This document shows, one piece after another, positions 1 through 7,560 of a stretch of 64,000 bases of DNA. The notes beneath the pieces are model-generated. The model was not told where the DNA came from and made no database searches. It was given only the letters and a program-made list of their open reading frames with translations. The DNA is from DASUPK01 sp963833375. GTDB taxonomy: Bacteria; Actinomycetota; Thermoleophilia; Solirubrobacterales; 70-9. Position 1 is the first letter of the stretch. Each line of letters starts with the position of its first letter. A program made the position numbers and the translations under genes. The stretch covers positions 310,001 to 374,000 of the forward strand of contig CAWHXR010000007.1 in NCBI GenBank assembly GCA_963833375.1, given 5' to 3'.

Positions 1-2
1 GA

Positions 3-191
3 CCAGCGCTCGGAGAGCACGATCTCGTCCCAGAGCTCATGCAGCCTGGGCAGGTCGCGGCGATCAAAGCCGATCGCGAATTGGCTGTGGTCGGCGGGGG
101 TCAGGTGGGCCTTAGCAGCGGGTCCGCGTACTTCGCGGCGAGGGGCAGGATAGTCAGTCGGGCGGAGTATGGAGTCCGCGGGATTAACCAC
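3..191 (-). CDS. Partial unidentified protein, N-terminal part, runs off the window
   Basis: Reading leftward from a GTG at 191, an open frame of 63 codons continues to the window edge. Its later half has convincing protein-like composition, for example the stretch FAIGFDRRDLPRLHELWDE followed by IVLSERW. The start overlaps the stop codon of the broken HD gene (184-186). I do not recognise the family; the ending resembles the opening of some PLP-dependent DegT-type aminotransferases, but that is a weak guess. Because the neighbouring gene is full of frame breaks, the first 25 codons may also be out of frame. Confidence 0.35.
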   Translation of the reverse strand, partial: MVNPADSILRPTDYPAPRREVRGPAAKAHLTPADHSQFAIGFDRRDLPRLHELWDEIVLSERW

Positions 192-806
192 GGATGTGAA
201 CGGCGTTGTTACCGCGACTGCGTGCCTCGGCGCGCAGCGCACCCAGATCGGCCTCGATTTCGCTCAGGAACGGCGTTTCCGGGTCGAGGTCGTGGAGCTC
301 CTCGAGGTCCTCGGACCAGAGCCGGAGGCGCTCGTCGAGCGTCGTGCCGAGGCGCTCGCCGCAGGCCGGCGCGGTCCTCCGGGGCGACCTTGCGCCAGTC
401 GCGCATGTTGGCGACGCGGTCCGCGGCGTAGATGATCACCGGGTCGCCGCCGGCTTCCAGGATTCCTCCGGCGCAGCGCGCGCTTCGCGCTCGGCGTACC
501 CCGGGATATCGGGTCCTCGCTGAGGCAGTCGACCAGGCCGGCGACGGCCGGTCCGAAGCGCTCGCGGATCTCGTCGAGCTCGCACGTCGGTCTTCTCGAC
601 GACGTCGTGCAGGTAGGCCGCGGCGATCAGCGGGCCGTCGTAGCCGGACTCGGAGAGCAGGCCGCGACCGCGATCGGATGCTCGACGAACTGCTCGCCGG
701 TCTGCTTCCGGTACTGGCCCAGATGGACCCGGCGGGCGAAGCGGAGGGCGGCGATGCGAGAGATCCGAGTCGAGTCGAGGCTCGGTGATGTCGAGACTTC
801 AGCCAT
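184..806 (-). pseudogene. HD-domain phosphohydrolase (RelA/SpoT hydrolase-like), broken by several frameshifts
   Basis: Read in the minus direction from an ATG at 806, pieces of one protein appear in different frames and join well if small indels are allowed. They give RFARRVHLGQYRKQTGEQF, then a SESGYDG segment, AAAYLHDVVEKTDV with the family HD dyad, DEIRERFGPAVAGLVDCLSE, YAADRVANMRDW, and a C-terminus ending NNAVHIRG then stop at 184-186. This is the order seen in single-domain (p)ppGpp hydrolases of the MESH1/RSH-HD family. Frame changes fall near 664, 593, 512, 475 and 375. So many breaks in about 600 bases mean either a decayed gene or local sequence error. The remaining framework is well conserved, which slightly favours recent decay or error. 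Confidence 0.6.
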
Positions 807-947
807 CCGACGAAACGCTAGCGCCGCGGATGGGGGAATCGCAATTTGGAGCCGCCGGATTCCGCAAATAGGGGCAAAAGCGGATTGACAGTTCTTTCAC
901 AGCGGCGATTCGGTTGCAAGCGCAATTCTCGGCCAGCCTCCTCGACC

Positions 948-953
948 TAGAAT
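948..953 (+). promoter_or_regulatory. -10 hexamer TAGAAT, leaderless start
   Basis: TAGAAT lies 7 bases before the GTG at 961, so transcription probably begins at or next to the start codon. A TTGACA at 885-890 is too far upstream to pair with it. Confidence 0.5.
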
Positions 954-960
954 CGCCGCG

Positions 961-1317
961 GTGCTCCAGACGATCCGAAACATGGCGATCATCGCGGCGC
1001 TGGCCGCGGCGATCGACTTCCTGCCCGGCGGCGGGGAGGCCGCGGCGGCGGTCCTGTCGGCGCTGATGATGATCTTCCTCGCGGCGATCGCCTGGCTCGC
1101 CTACCGGGTCTACCGCGAGCAGCAGCTCACGCTGGCGACGCTCTCCGACGGCCGCAAGGCCGGCCTGTTCGGCGCGGTCGGGGCGATCGCGCTGCTGGTG
1201 GTGGCCTACGACGACTTCGCCTCCTGGAGCGGGGGCGTGCTGCTCTGGATCGCGCTGATGGCCGGCTGCGTCGGGGTGATCTTCCTGATCTGGCGCGGCG
1301 CGACGACCTACACCTAG
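961..1317 (+). CDS. Small integral membrane protein of unknown function
   Basis: A 118-residue protein with four likely membrane segments: about residues 8-20, 30-50, 70-87 and 94-112. A short charged loop (YRVYREQQ) follows the second. No catalytic motif is visible and I do not recognise the family. The GTG start is supported by the TAGAAT hexamer 7 bases upstream, fitting a leaderless message. It stands alone: the neighbour to the left is a broken gene on the other strand and the TadE-like cluster begins 115 bases downstream. Confidence 0.7.
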   Translation: MLQTIRNMAIIAALAAAIDFLPGGGEAAAAVLSALMMIFLAAIAWLAYRVYREQQLTLATLSDGRKAGLFGAVGAIALLVVAYDDFASWSGGVLLWIALMAGCVGVIFLIWRGATTYT

Positions 1318-1432
1318 GTCTGACGCCGCCGGCTTCTGTGAGCCGGCGCTGATCCGTTACGGAGCCGATGCGCCCGGCGCGCATCGCGTCACCGGTGCGC
1401 GCCTAGCTTCGGCCAAATGGTGTCGCGGTGGA

Positions 1433-1774
1433 ATGGCAAGGTCCCGGGCGGGGCGAGCGCAGGCCTCAGTCGAGTTCGTCGCGGTGCTGCCCGCGCTCGC
1501 CGTCTGCCTGGTGATCGCCGGGCAGACCGTCGTCGTTGGCTGGGCGCTCTGGTCGGCAGGGAACGCGGCGCGTGCCGGGGCGCGCGCCGAGGAGGTCGGC
1601 TCGGACTCCGAGGCGGCCGCCCGGCGGGCGCTGCCGGGCGCGCTGCGCGACGGCGCGGTCGTCCGCTCCGGCGACGGGGTGCGGGTGAGGGTGCGGATCC
1701 CGGGGCTGATCCCCGGCATCCCGATGCCGTCCGTCACCGCCGCCTCGACGCTCGACGGGGATGCGGCCTCCTAG
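1433..1774 (+). CDS. TadE-like pilus/pseudopilin assembly protein
   Basis: A 113-residue protein with a short basic N-terminus (MARSRAGRAQAS) followed by the TadE-type VEFVAVLPALAVCLVIAG anchor helix at about residues 13-30. The rest is a small extracytoplasmic domain. TadE/TadG proteins are single-span minor pilins of Tad (Flp) pili. The stop overlaps the next, paralogous gene by 14 bases, so the two are probably co-translated. A TAGCTT hexamer at 1404-1409 sits 7 bases before an ATG at 1417 that is in another frame, so here a short leader is assumed. No tadA/B/C ATPase or platform genes are in the window. Confidence 0.75.
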   Translation: MARSRAGRAQASVEFVAVLPALAVCLVIAGQTVVVGWALWSAGNAARAGARAEEVGSDSEAAARRALPGALRDGAVVRSGDGVRVRVRIPGLIPGIPMPSVTAASTLDGDAAS

Positions 1775-2114
1775 GGCATTCGAGGGCCAGGCCTCGGTCG
1801 AGCTGCTCGCGGCGCTGCCCGCCCTCGCTCTGGCGGCCGTCCTCGCCCTGCAGCTGCTCCTGGTCGGCTACTCGCTGACGATCGCGGACGGCGCCGCCGA
1901 GGCCGGCGCGCTGGCCGGCGCCTCGGGACACGACGCGCGCCGCGCCGCCCGCGAGGCGCTGCCCGCCTGGGCCCGAGGCCGCTCCCGCGTCAGCGCGGAC
2001 GCGGGCCGGGTCAGGGTCGAGCTCAGGCCGCCGGCCCCCCTCGCCGCGATCGCCGACGCCCTCACCGTCAGCTCCGAGGCGTGGTCGAAGTCGCCCCGCG
2101 GGGCCGCCTCGTGA
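1761..2114 (+). CDS. TadE-like protein, second copy
   Basis: A 117-residue paralogue of the preceding gene. It has a short N-terminus (RPPRAFEGQAS), then VELLAALPALALAAVLALQ as the conserved anchor with the Glu after the small residues, and a soluble tail rich in Ala and Arg. It overlaps the upstream gene by 14 bases and the next gene by the GTGA stop-start overlap at 2111-2114, consistent with one operon encoding surface-appendage parts. As with its neighbour, the function is inferred only from the TadE-type helix. Confidence 0.75.
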   Translation: MRPPRAFEGQASVELLAALPALALAAVLALQLLLVGYSLTIADGAAEAGALAGASGHDARRAAREALPAWARGRSRVSADAGRVRVELRPPAPLAAIADALTVSSEAWSKSPRGAAS

Positions 2115-2839
2115 TCCCGGCGCTGATCGCCAGCGGCACCGAGCGGCGGGCGAGCCTCGGTTTGGCCGCGGCGGTCGCCGTCGAGGCGGCGGTCCTGACC
2201 GGTGCCGGGACCCTGTTGGTCGAGGTCGGGGACGGCGCGCAGCGCCGTGGCCCGACCCTGCTGGCCGCGCCGGGGGCACGGCGGGTGGAGGAGGCGCTGC
2301 GGGGCGCCGGGATGCGGGCCTCGGCGCGCGGTCACTTCTGCCACCTCGCGGTGCCCGACGCCAGCCAGGCCCAGGCCCTCGCCGAGCTCGCCGCTGCTCT
2401 CTCCGCCTCGCCGGCGGAGCTCGCGGTCGTTCATCTGCCCGGCTGCCTCTGGGTCCCGGCGCTCGAGGCCCAGGGCCTCGGGATCGCCGGCGGATGCCTG
2501 CTGGTCTCGCTGCCCGCCGAGGGATCCCTGGCCGCGCTAGCGGTCGAGGAGCTGGCGCGGCGGCGGCTGCCTGCTCGCGTCGCCACCCATCCGCCGGCGC
2601 CGCTGGCGGCGAGGCGCGCGCTGGCCGGGATCCGAGCCGGCGGGCGAGTCTCCGCGATGGCCGAGGGGATCGCGCGGCGGCTGCTCGGCCTGGGGCGCCG
2701 GGTGCGGACGACGGGAAGCGCGCGCCCCAACGCGGGGCAGGCGCTGCCGGCCGTGCTCGGCGCCGGGCTGATCCTGATCCTCGCGGCCCTTGCGCTGGCG
2801 GCGATCGGCGGGGCGGCGACCGGTAGGGGCCGGGTCGCA
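2111..2839 (+). CDS. Uncharacterised protein of the Tad-like operon, running into a TadG-type anchor
   Basis: It starts at a GTG that overlaps the stop of the preceding TadE-like gene (GTGA). About 200 residues of Ala/Leu/Arg-rich sequence have no motif I recognise. The frame then encodes GQALPAVLGAGLILILAALA, a TadG-like membrane anchor, up to about 2830. It continues open to 3178, but the sequence after about 2840 is not protein-like, while the next frame carries AADLAALSAARSMRD, the normal continuation of such an anchor. Either this is one long protein split by a frameshift, or a separate gene ends near 2700 and the TadG-type gene begins at the in-frame GTG at 2702. Confidence 0.5.
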
Positions 2840-4085
2840 GAGGGCCGCCGACCTGGCGGCGCTCTCCGCCGCGCGCAGCATGCGCGACGACGCGCCTCGG
2901 CTGCTGGCGCCGCCGAGGCTCCCCGACGGGTCGCCGAACCCCGGGCATCTCTCCAGGCCGGAGTACCTCTCGCGGGCGCGGCTCGCGGCCGTCGACGCCG
3001 CCCGTCGCAACCGGGTCGACCCCGGCCGCCTGCGGATCTCCTTTCCGGACGGAGCGGCAGACCCGCCCATGCAGGCCCGCGCGACGATCGTCGGAGAGGT
3101 CGACCCGCGGAAGCTGCCCGGCGGCGATCGCCTCGCCGATCAGCGCCCGATCCGGGTGGCGGCCTCGGCGGTCGCTGAGGCGTCGGCGCCGGTCGCCTCC
3201 TGGACCGGGATGCCTCCGGGCGCGGAGGGCGGGGGCTACTCGGGTCCGCTCGTCTACCGCGACGGGGAGGGGATGCGCCCAGACGTGGCGACGGCCTTCG
3301 ACCGGATGGCCGCGGCGGCGCGACGGGCGGGACTCGACCTGGTGGTCGTCTCGGGATTCCGCTCCGACGCGGAGCAGGCGGAGCTGTTCGCGCGCCATCC
3401 GGACCCGCGCTGGGTCGCACCGCCGGGGCACTCGCTCCACCGCTGCGCGACGGAGCTCGACCTGGGCTCGTCCTCGGCCTACGGGTGGCTCAACGCGAAC
3501 GCCCCCCGCTTCGGCTTCGTGCGGCGATACGGCTGGGAGGCCTGGCACTTCGGCTTCCAGGCGGGCCCGCCGCCGTGCTCACAGGCCGGCAATGCCGTTT
3601 CCGCCGGCTTGGCCCTCGGCGAGGAGGAGGGGCTGGGACGGAGCTCAGGCGTCCCGGGCTTCGTCCCCGCCGCCTACCGGGCGCCCCTGCTGCGCTCGGC
3701 CTCGCGCTGGAACGTCTCACCGGGGCTGCTGGCCGCGCAGCTGATGGCGGAGTCGGGGTTCAACCCGAGGGCCGTCTCGCCGGCCGGCGCGCTTGGGATC
3801 GCCCAGTTCATCCCGTCGACCGGGCGCTCGTACGGCCTCCGGGATCCATTCGATCCCGTCGCCTCCATCGACGCCCAGGCGCACTTGATGTCGGACCTGC
3901 TTCGCCGCTTCCGCTCGGTGCCGCTCGCCCTGGCCGCCTACAACGCCGGCGCCGGTGCTGTGGCGGCCTGCGGCTGCGTGCCGCCCTACCCCGAGACGGG
4001 GGCGTACGTGGCACGGATCCTCGCCCTGGCGGACGGGGTGGGGGTCCTCCTCAGCCCGCCGCTGGAGGTGCGCTTGATTCGCTAG
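2790..4085 (+). CDS. TadG-like anchored peptidoglycan hydrolase: VanY carboxypeptidase plus lytic transglycosylase (frameshifted N-terminus)
   Basis: The frame carries, in order, the end of a TadG-type segment (AADLAALSAARSMRD, from about 2840), a linker, a VanY/M15 D-Ala-D-Ala carboxypeptidase domain, and a SLT lytic transglycosylase domain. The M15 part has VVSGFRSDAEQAELF, the metal-site pattern GHSLHRCATELDLG and the second site EAWHFGF. The transglycosylase part has LLAAQLMAESGFNPRAVS with the catalytic Glu, GALGIAQFIPST and LALAAYNAGAGAV. Together they would cut both stem peptides and glycan strands outside the membrane. The anchor helix is encoded in the preceding frame, so an indel near 2830 separates anchor and enzyme. 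The region before about 2840 in this frame is not real coding sequence. It ends one base before the convergent solute-binding gene. Confidence 0.8.
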   Translation: MRWRRSAGRRPVGAGSQRAADLAALSAARSMRDDAPRLLAPPRLPDGSPNPGHLSRPEYLSRARLAAVDAARRNRVDPGRLRISFPDGAADPPMQARATIVGEVDPRKLPGGDRLADQRPIRVAASAVAEASAPVASWTGMPPGAEGGGYSGPLVYRDGEGMRPDVATAFDRMAAAARRAGLDLVVVSGFRSDAEQAELFARHPDPRWVAPPGHSLHRCATELDLGSSSAYGWLNANAPRFGFVRRYGWEAWHFGFQAGPPPCSQAGNAVSAGLALGEEEGLGRSSGVPGFVPAAYRAPLLRSASRWNVSPGLLAAQLMAESGFNPRAVSPAGALGIAQFIPSTGRSYGLRDPFDPVASIDAQAHLMSDLLRRFRSVPLALAAYNAGAGAVAACGCVPPYPETGAYVARILALADGVGVLLSPPLEVRLIR

Positions 4086-5447
4086 CTACGGAGTCGCCGG
4101 GTTCGGCTTCGAGACCGAGACCTCGCCGACGACCTCGAGGCGACTCGAGCTGTACTGGTAGACGTCGAAGACGCCGCTGGTCGGGTCGCCCTGGACGTCC
4201 ATGTCGATCGGCCCGGAGGCGCCGGTGTAGTCGATGTCCTTGCCGTCCTCGAGCGCCTTGATCGCGTCGGGCAGCTGCTGCCAGCTGAACTTTTCGCCGC
4301 CCGGCGCCGTCAGGTCGATCAGGTGGTCCGCCATCTGCTGGCCGTCGGTCGAGCCGGCGGCGACCGCGGCCAGGTAGCAGAGCACGGTGGCGTCGAACTC
4401 CTGGGCGGCGAACGGCGCCAGCTTGACGTTGCGAGGATCGGCCGACTTGAAGGCCTGCACGAAGGCCGACGAGGCGTCCTCGCCCTTCGGGGTTCCCGGG
4501 GCCAGGGCCCGCATCCCGTCGACCGCGTCGGAGCCGACCTGGTCGGGGAGGCCGGGGGAGACGAGCTGGTCGCTGCCCCAGGCCGTGCTCGGGTCCCAGG
4601 AGTAGCTGGACGAGAGCGCCGGCGCGAGCTGGGAGAAGCCGGTGAGGTCGTCGATCACCACGACCGCGTCCGGGCTGCCGGTGGTGAGCTGCTGCGCCTG
4701 CGAGGAGTAAACGCTCGAGCCGGAGTAACCGCTCGTGGACGAGCTGCTGAGGGGCGGCGGCGCGAGCACGATCTGCCCGCCGACGGTGCCGTCCTGGCCC
4801 TGCCAGGCCTGGATGAAGTCCTGGGTGAGCGTGTCGCCATAGGTGTCGTTGCTGGCTGCGACGTTGACCGTGTGACCCTGCGCTCCGCCGAGGTCCCTGT
4901 CGATCGCCTCGGAGAGCGCGGAGCCCTCGAGCGAGACGGGCAGGGCGGTGCTGTCGACCAGATCGTGATCGCTGAGCTCCGAGACCGTCTCGTTCGCCGA
5001 GACCGGTGAGATCTCCAGGACCCTGGCCGGGATGGCGACGTCCTTGGCCGCCTGCTCGACGGCATCGGAGGACCACGGGCCGGTCAGGCAGCTGGCGCGG
5101 TCCACGTTGACGAGCTTCTTCGCCGAGGCGGTGGCCGAGTCGGAATCGCTTCCCTGGTCCTCGGAGACGACGCGCAAGGTGTGCTCGGCGTCCACCTCTC
5201 CCGCCGCCCTCTTGATCTCGTCGACCGCGAGCGCGGAGGCCTTCTCACCAGAGTCCCCGAGCGCCTTGGCCTGGCCGCTGAGCGGCAGGGAGTTCCCGAT
5301 CACCAGGTTGAGCTGCTTGGAGCCGGGGCCATTGCCGCCGCCGCCTCCGCCGCCCCCGCAGGCGGCGAGGCCGAGGACGAGCGCGAGGCCGGCGCAGGCC
5401 GCCGCCACCCGATGGATGTCGAACCTGCCTCTCAGAGGCGTATTCAT
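4086..5447 (-). CDS. Branched-chain-amino-acid-type (LivK-like) solute-binding lipoprotein
   Basis: 453 residues. The N-terminus has a basic start, a hydrophobic stretch and a lipobox LAAC (Cys about residue 30) followed by a run of Gly, so it should be a lipid-anchored extracytoplasmic protein. The body matches periplasmic binding proteins of the Leu/Ile/Val (type I fold) family: IGNSLPLSGQAKALGDSG, VDEIKRAAG, LTGPWSSDAVEQAA, NVAASNDTYGDTL and DAVVVIDDLTGF. No permease or ATPase genes adjoin it, so either the transporter is elsewhere or the protein acts as a receptor. The ligand cannot be told. It is divergent from the MaoC gene with only about 30 bases between. Confidence 0.85.
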   Translation of the reverse strand: MNTPLRGRFDIHRVAAACAGLALVLGLAACGGGGGGGGNGPGSKQLNLVIGNSLPLSGQAKALGDSGEKASALAVDEIKRAAGEVDAEHTLRVVSEDQGSDSDSATASAKKLVNVDRASCLTGPWSSDAVEQAAKDVAIPARVLEISPVSANETVSELSDHDLVDSTALPVSLEGSALSEAIDRDLGGAQGHTVNVAASNDTYGDTLTQDFIQAWQGQDGTVGGQIVLAPPPLSSSSTSGYSGSSVYSSQAQQLTTGSPDAVVVIDDLTGFSQLAPALSSSYSWDPSTAWGSDQLVSPGLPDQVGSDAVDGMRALAPGTPKGEDASSAFVQAFKSADPRNVKLAPFAAQEFDATVLCYLAAVAAGSTDGQQMADHLIDLTAPGGEKFSWQQLPDAIKALEDGKDIDYTGASGPIDMDVQGDPTSGVFDVYQYSSSRLEVVGEVSVSKPNPATP

Positions 5448-5464
5448 AGCCGCTGCCGTAACGG

Positions 5465-5470
5465 TAGGGT
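5465..5470 (+). promoter_or_regulatory. -10 hexamer TAGGGT, leaderless start
   Basis: TAGGGT ends 7 bases before the GTG at 5478, which supports that codon as the start of the MaoC gene. Confidence 0.45.
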
Positions 5471-5477
5471 GCGCGCC

Positions 5478-5945
5478 GTGGCGACCGTGCAGGTTGAAGG
5501 AATCGAGGGCCTGAAGGCCCTACAGGGCAAGCCCATCGGCCCAAGCGAGTGGCGCGAGGTGACCCAGGAGGACATCGACACCTTCGCGGAGCTGACCGGC
5601 GACCACCAGTGGATCCACACGGACGTCGAGCGGGCCAAGACCGAGAGCCCCTTCGGCACGACGATCGCCCACGGCAACCTCACCCTCTCCCTGATCGACG
5701 GGATGCGGATCGAGCTCCTGCAGTCGACGGGCTTCAAGCTCGGCGTCAACTACGGCTGGAACAAGGTCCGGTTCCCGGCGCCCGTGCCCTCTGGATCCAG
5801 GATCCGCAGCACCGCCGAGGTCGTCGAGATCGAGGAAGTCGGCACCGGTTGGTGGCAGATCGTCACCCGCTTCACGGTCGAAGTCGAGGGCTCCGAGAAG
5901 CCCGCTTGCGTCGCCGACTCAGTCGGCCGCGCTCTGCCCGAGTAG
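5478..5945 (+). CDS. MaoC-family dehydratase ((R)-specific enoyl-CoA hydratase type)
   Basis: 155 residues from the GTG at 5478, the length of single-hotdog MaoC proteins. The catalytic pattern of the family is present: AELTGDHQWIHTDVERA with the Asp and His, then a conserved loop GTTIAHGNLTLSL. Such enzymes hydrate trans-2-enoyl-CoA in beta-oxidation or polyester pathways. The frame is open further upstream, but the sequence there belongs to the divergent solute-binding gene. It faces the cupredoxin gene, with a long hairpin between them. Confidence 0.88.
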   Translation: MATVQVEGIEGLKALQGKPIGPSEWREVTQEDIDTFAELTGDHQWIHTDVERAKTESPFGTTIAHGNLTLSLIDGMRIELLQSTGFKLGVNYGWNKVRFPAPVPSGSRIRSTAEVVEIEEVGTGWWQIVTRFTVEVEGSEKPACVADSVGRALPE

Positions 5946-5990
5946 CTCGCCCCCGCCGGGCTCACAGCGGGTCAACCGCGTGCGCGAATC

Positions 5991-6068
5991 GGGCGGGTGG
6001 CGCCGGATTTCCGTCGCTGACGCGACTGTTTTCCGCGTCTGCGACAAATCCGGCGACAGGACCCGCCC
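5991..6068. terminator. Long near-perfect hairpin between convergent genes
   Basis: The left arm starts GGGCGGGT (5991-5998) and continues through the GGATTT region to 6017. The right arm mirrors it from GCGACAAATCC (6041) to ACCCGCCC (6061-6068). An inner stem GACGCG (6019-6024) pairs with CGCGTC (6034-6039). The stem would be over 30 pairs with few mismatches. The position between convergent genes suggests a two-way terminator. Confidence 0.65.
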
Positions 6069-6081
6069 GCCCCGCGCTCGG

Positions 6082-6528
6082 CTACTTCACCGTCAGCGTG
6101 CCCTCCATCCCGGCGTCCCTGTGGCCCGGGACCGTGCAGTAGAAGGTGTACGTGCCCGGCTGCAGGTTGACGGTCGCGTTCGCCGTGCCGGAGGAGACCA
6201 GGTCCGTCTGACCCAGCACCTTCCCCGACGAGTCGGCGACCGCCACGTCGTGCTGCAGCGCCTCCTTGTTGTCGAAGTTGATCGTCACGCTCCCGGCCTT
6301 CGCGCTGACGCTCTTCTGGTCATAGGCCAGGGTGCTGCCGCCGGGCGTGGAGATGGCCACCGTCGAGCCGCCGCCACCGGCACCGCCGCCACCGGCGGGC
6401 GTCGTAGAGGCGGGGGTCGAGGCCGCGCTCGTCGAGTTGTCGTTGCCGCCGCCGCCGCAGGCAGCCAGGCCGACTGCGGCCAGCGCCGCCACGATCAGCA
6501 CTGCTGAAGCTCGTCTCATCCGGGTCAC
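6082..6528 (-). CDS. Lipid-anchored cupredoxin (plastocyanin/azurin-like copper protein)
   Basis: 148 residues with a lipoprotein signal (lipobox LAAC, Cys about 24), a Ser/Thr/Gly/Ala linker and a C-terminal cupredoxin domain. The four type 1 copper ligands are visible: His in EALQHDVAV, then Cys, His and Met in YCTVPGHRDAGMEG. It is probably a small electron carrier on the outer face of the membrane. The start at 6528 is followed by a second Met three codons later, which could equally be used. A TAATAG-like -10 lies upstream near 6560. Its neighbours are unrelated beta-oxidation-type genes. Confidence 0.88.
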   Translation of the reverse strand: MTRMRRASAVLIVAALAAVGLAACGGGGNDNSTSAASTPASTTPAGGGGAGGGGSTVAISTPGGSTLAYDQKSVSAKAGSVTINFDNKEALQHDVAVADSSGKVLGQTDLVSSGTANATVNLQPGTYTFYCTVPGHRDAGMEGTLTVK

Positions 6529-6598
6529 CTTTCACTCGCCACCAGGGGTTGGCGCACTCTATTACGGCCCCTTAAGGCCTCGGACGCCCGCGGATTGG

Positions 6599-7447
6599 TC
6601 AGTCGCCCTGGAACTCGGGCTGCTCCCCGGCGAAGAACGCGGTGACGCCGCGCCGCAGGTCCTCGGTCCCCATGCTGTCCGCGATTCCGTGCCGCTCGAG
6701 CTGCAGGTGGTCGTTGAGCGAGTTCTCGATGCTCTCGTGCAGCAGGCGCTTGGTCATCCGGACGTAGTAGGGCGCCTTGGCCGCAAGCTTCTCGGCCTTC
6801 TCCCGGGCGCGGGCGAGCAGCTGATCGGCCGCGACGACCTCAGCGACGAGCCCGGCCTCGAGCGCCGCGTTGGCGTCGAGGTTCGGATCGTTGAGCGCAA
6901 GCTCGAGCGCCTTGGCGGGCCCGACGACGCGGGGCAGGAAGTAGGTCATCCCGCCGTCCGGGGCGGCGCCGATCCGGCCGTACGCGATCGCCAGGAATGC
7001 CTCCTCGGAGGCGATGCGGATGTCCGCGGAGAGCGCCAGCGACATTCCCGCGCCGGCGGCGGGACCGTTGACGGCCGCGATCACCGGATAGGGAATTCGG
7101 CGGATGTCCACGATCGCGTTGTGCAGCGCCTCGGCGCCGCGGCGCACCTCCGAGGGCAGGTCGACGCCCTCCTCGCTGACCCCTCGCTTGAACCAGTTGA
7201 CGTCCCCTCCCGAGCAGAACGCCCGGCCGGCGCCGGTGATGATCAGGGCGCGGATCGGGGCACGGTCGGCGAGCCAGGCGGCGGCGACGGTGAGCTCGCC
7301 GATCAGCTCCGGGCTCATCGCGTTGAGGCTGGCGGGCCGGTTGAGCGTCAGCGTCCCGATTCGCCCGTCAACCTCGATCTGAAGCGTCTCGAGCTCGGGT
7401 GGATCGCTGCTCAGCGCCGAAATCTCGGTCTCTGCGGTATTCGCCAT
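6599..7447 (-). CDS. Enoyl-CoA hydratase/isomerase (crotonase) family protein
   Basis: 282 residues. Crotonase-fold marks are NRPASLNAMSPEL, ITGAGRAFCSGGD (oxyanion hole), AAVNGPAAGAGMSLALSADI and IGAAPDGGMTYFLPR. The usual second catalytic Glu of true hydratases lies in the last block, which here reads GAAPDGG, so hydratase activity is less certain and an isomerase or another acyl-CoA activity is possible. The start is preceded by an AGGAGG ribosome site about 7 bases upstream and by a small GCCGCC/GGCGGC hairpin at 7462-7478 in its leader. It is divergent from uvrC. Confidence 0.88.
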   Translation of the reverse strand: MANTAETEISALSSDPPELETLQIEVDGRIGTLTLNRPASLNAMSPELIGELTVAAAWLADRAPIRALIITGAGRAFCSGGDVNWFKRGVSEEGVDLPSEVRRGAEALHNAIVDIRRIPYPVIAAVNGPAAGAGMSLALSADIRIASEEAFLAIAYGRIGAAPDGGMTYFLPRVVGPAKALELALNDPNLDANAALEAGLVAEVVAADQLLARAREKAEKLAAKAPYYVRMTKRLLHESIENSLNDHLQLERHGIADSMGTEDLRRGVTAFFAGEQPEFQGD

Positions 7448-7461
7448 GTTCTGCCTCCTAG

Positions 7462-7478
7462 GCCGCCATTAAGGCGGC
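7462..7478. other. Small hairpin in the leader of the enoyl-CoA hydratase gene
   Basis: GCCGCC (7462-7467) and GGCGGC (7473-7478) form a perfect 6-base stem around ATTAA, just ahead of the AGGAGG site on the minus strand. It might influence translation; no known class is recognised. Confidence 0.4.
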
Positions 7479-7488
7479 TCCTCCGGTG

Positions 7489-7522
7489 ATGAACGGGTCG
7501 CTCCATCGGAGCGCCCTCGCAC
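7489..7522 (+). repeat. Dispersed inverted-repeat motif, copy A
   Basis: The core ACGGGTCGCTCC ... GGAGCGCCCTCGCAC has the half-sites GGTCGCTCC and GGAGCGCCC, which can pair. Related copies occur at 32275-32318 and 56067-56142. This copy lies in the divergent region before uvrC. Confidence 0.45.
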
Positions 7523-7547
7523 TGCCGGGGCCGCCGACTGAGGACCC

Positions 7548-7553
7548 TACCCT
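7548..7553 (+). promoter_or_regulatory. -10 hexamer TACCCT, leaderless start of uvrC
   Basis: TACCCT ends 7 bases before the ATG at 7561, which selects this ATG over the upstream ones at 7486-7489. Confidence 0.5.
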
Positions 7554-7560
7554 CTTGGAT

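Noticed and set aside
1417..1878. Open frame starting at an ATG with a good -10 hexamer at leaderless spacing
   Set aside because: Its translation is Arg/Gly-rich and overlaps the TadE-like gene in another frame, which has a clear anchor helix; the hexamer is noted but the frame is not called.
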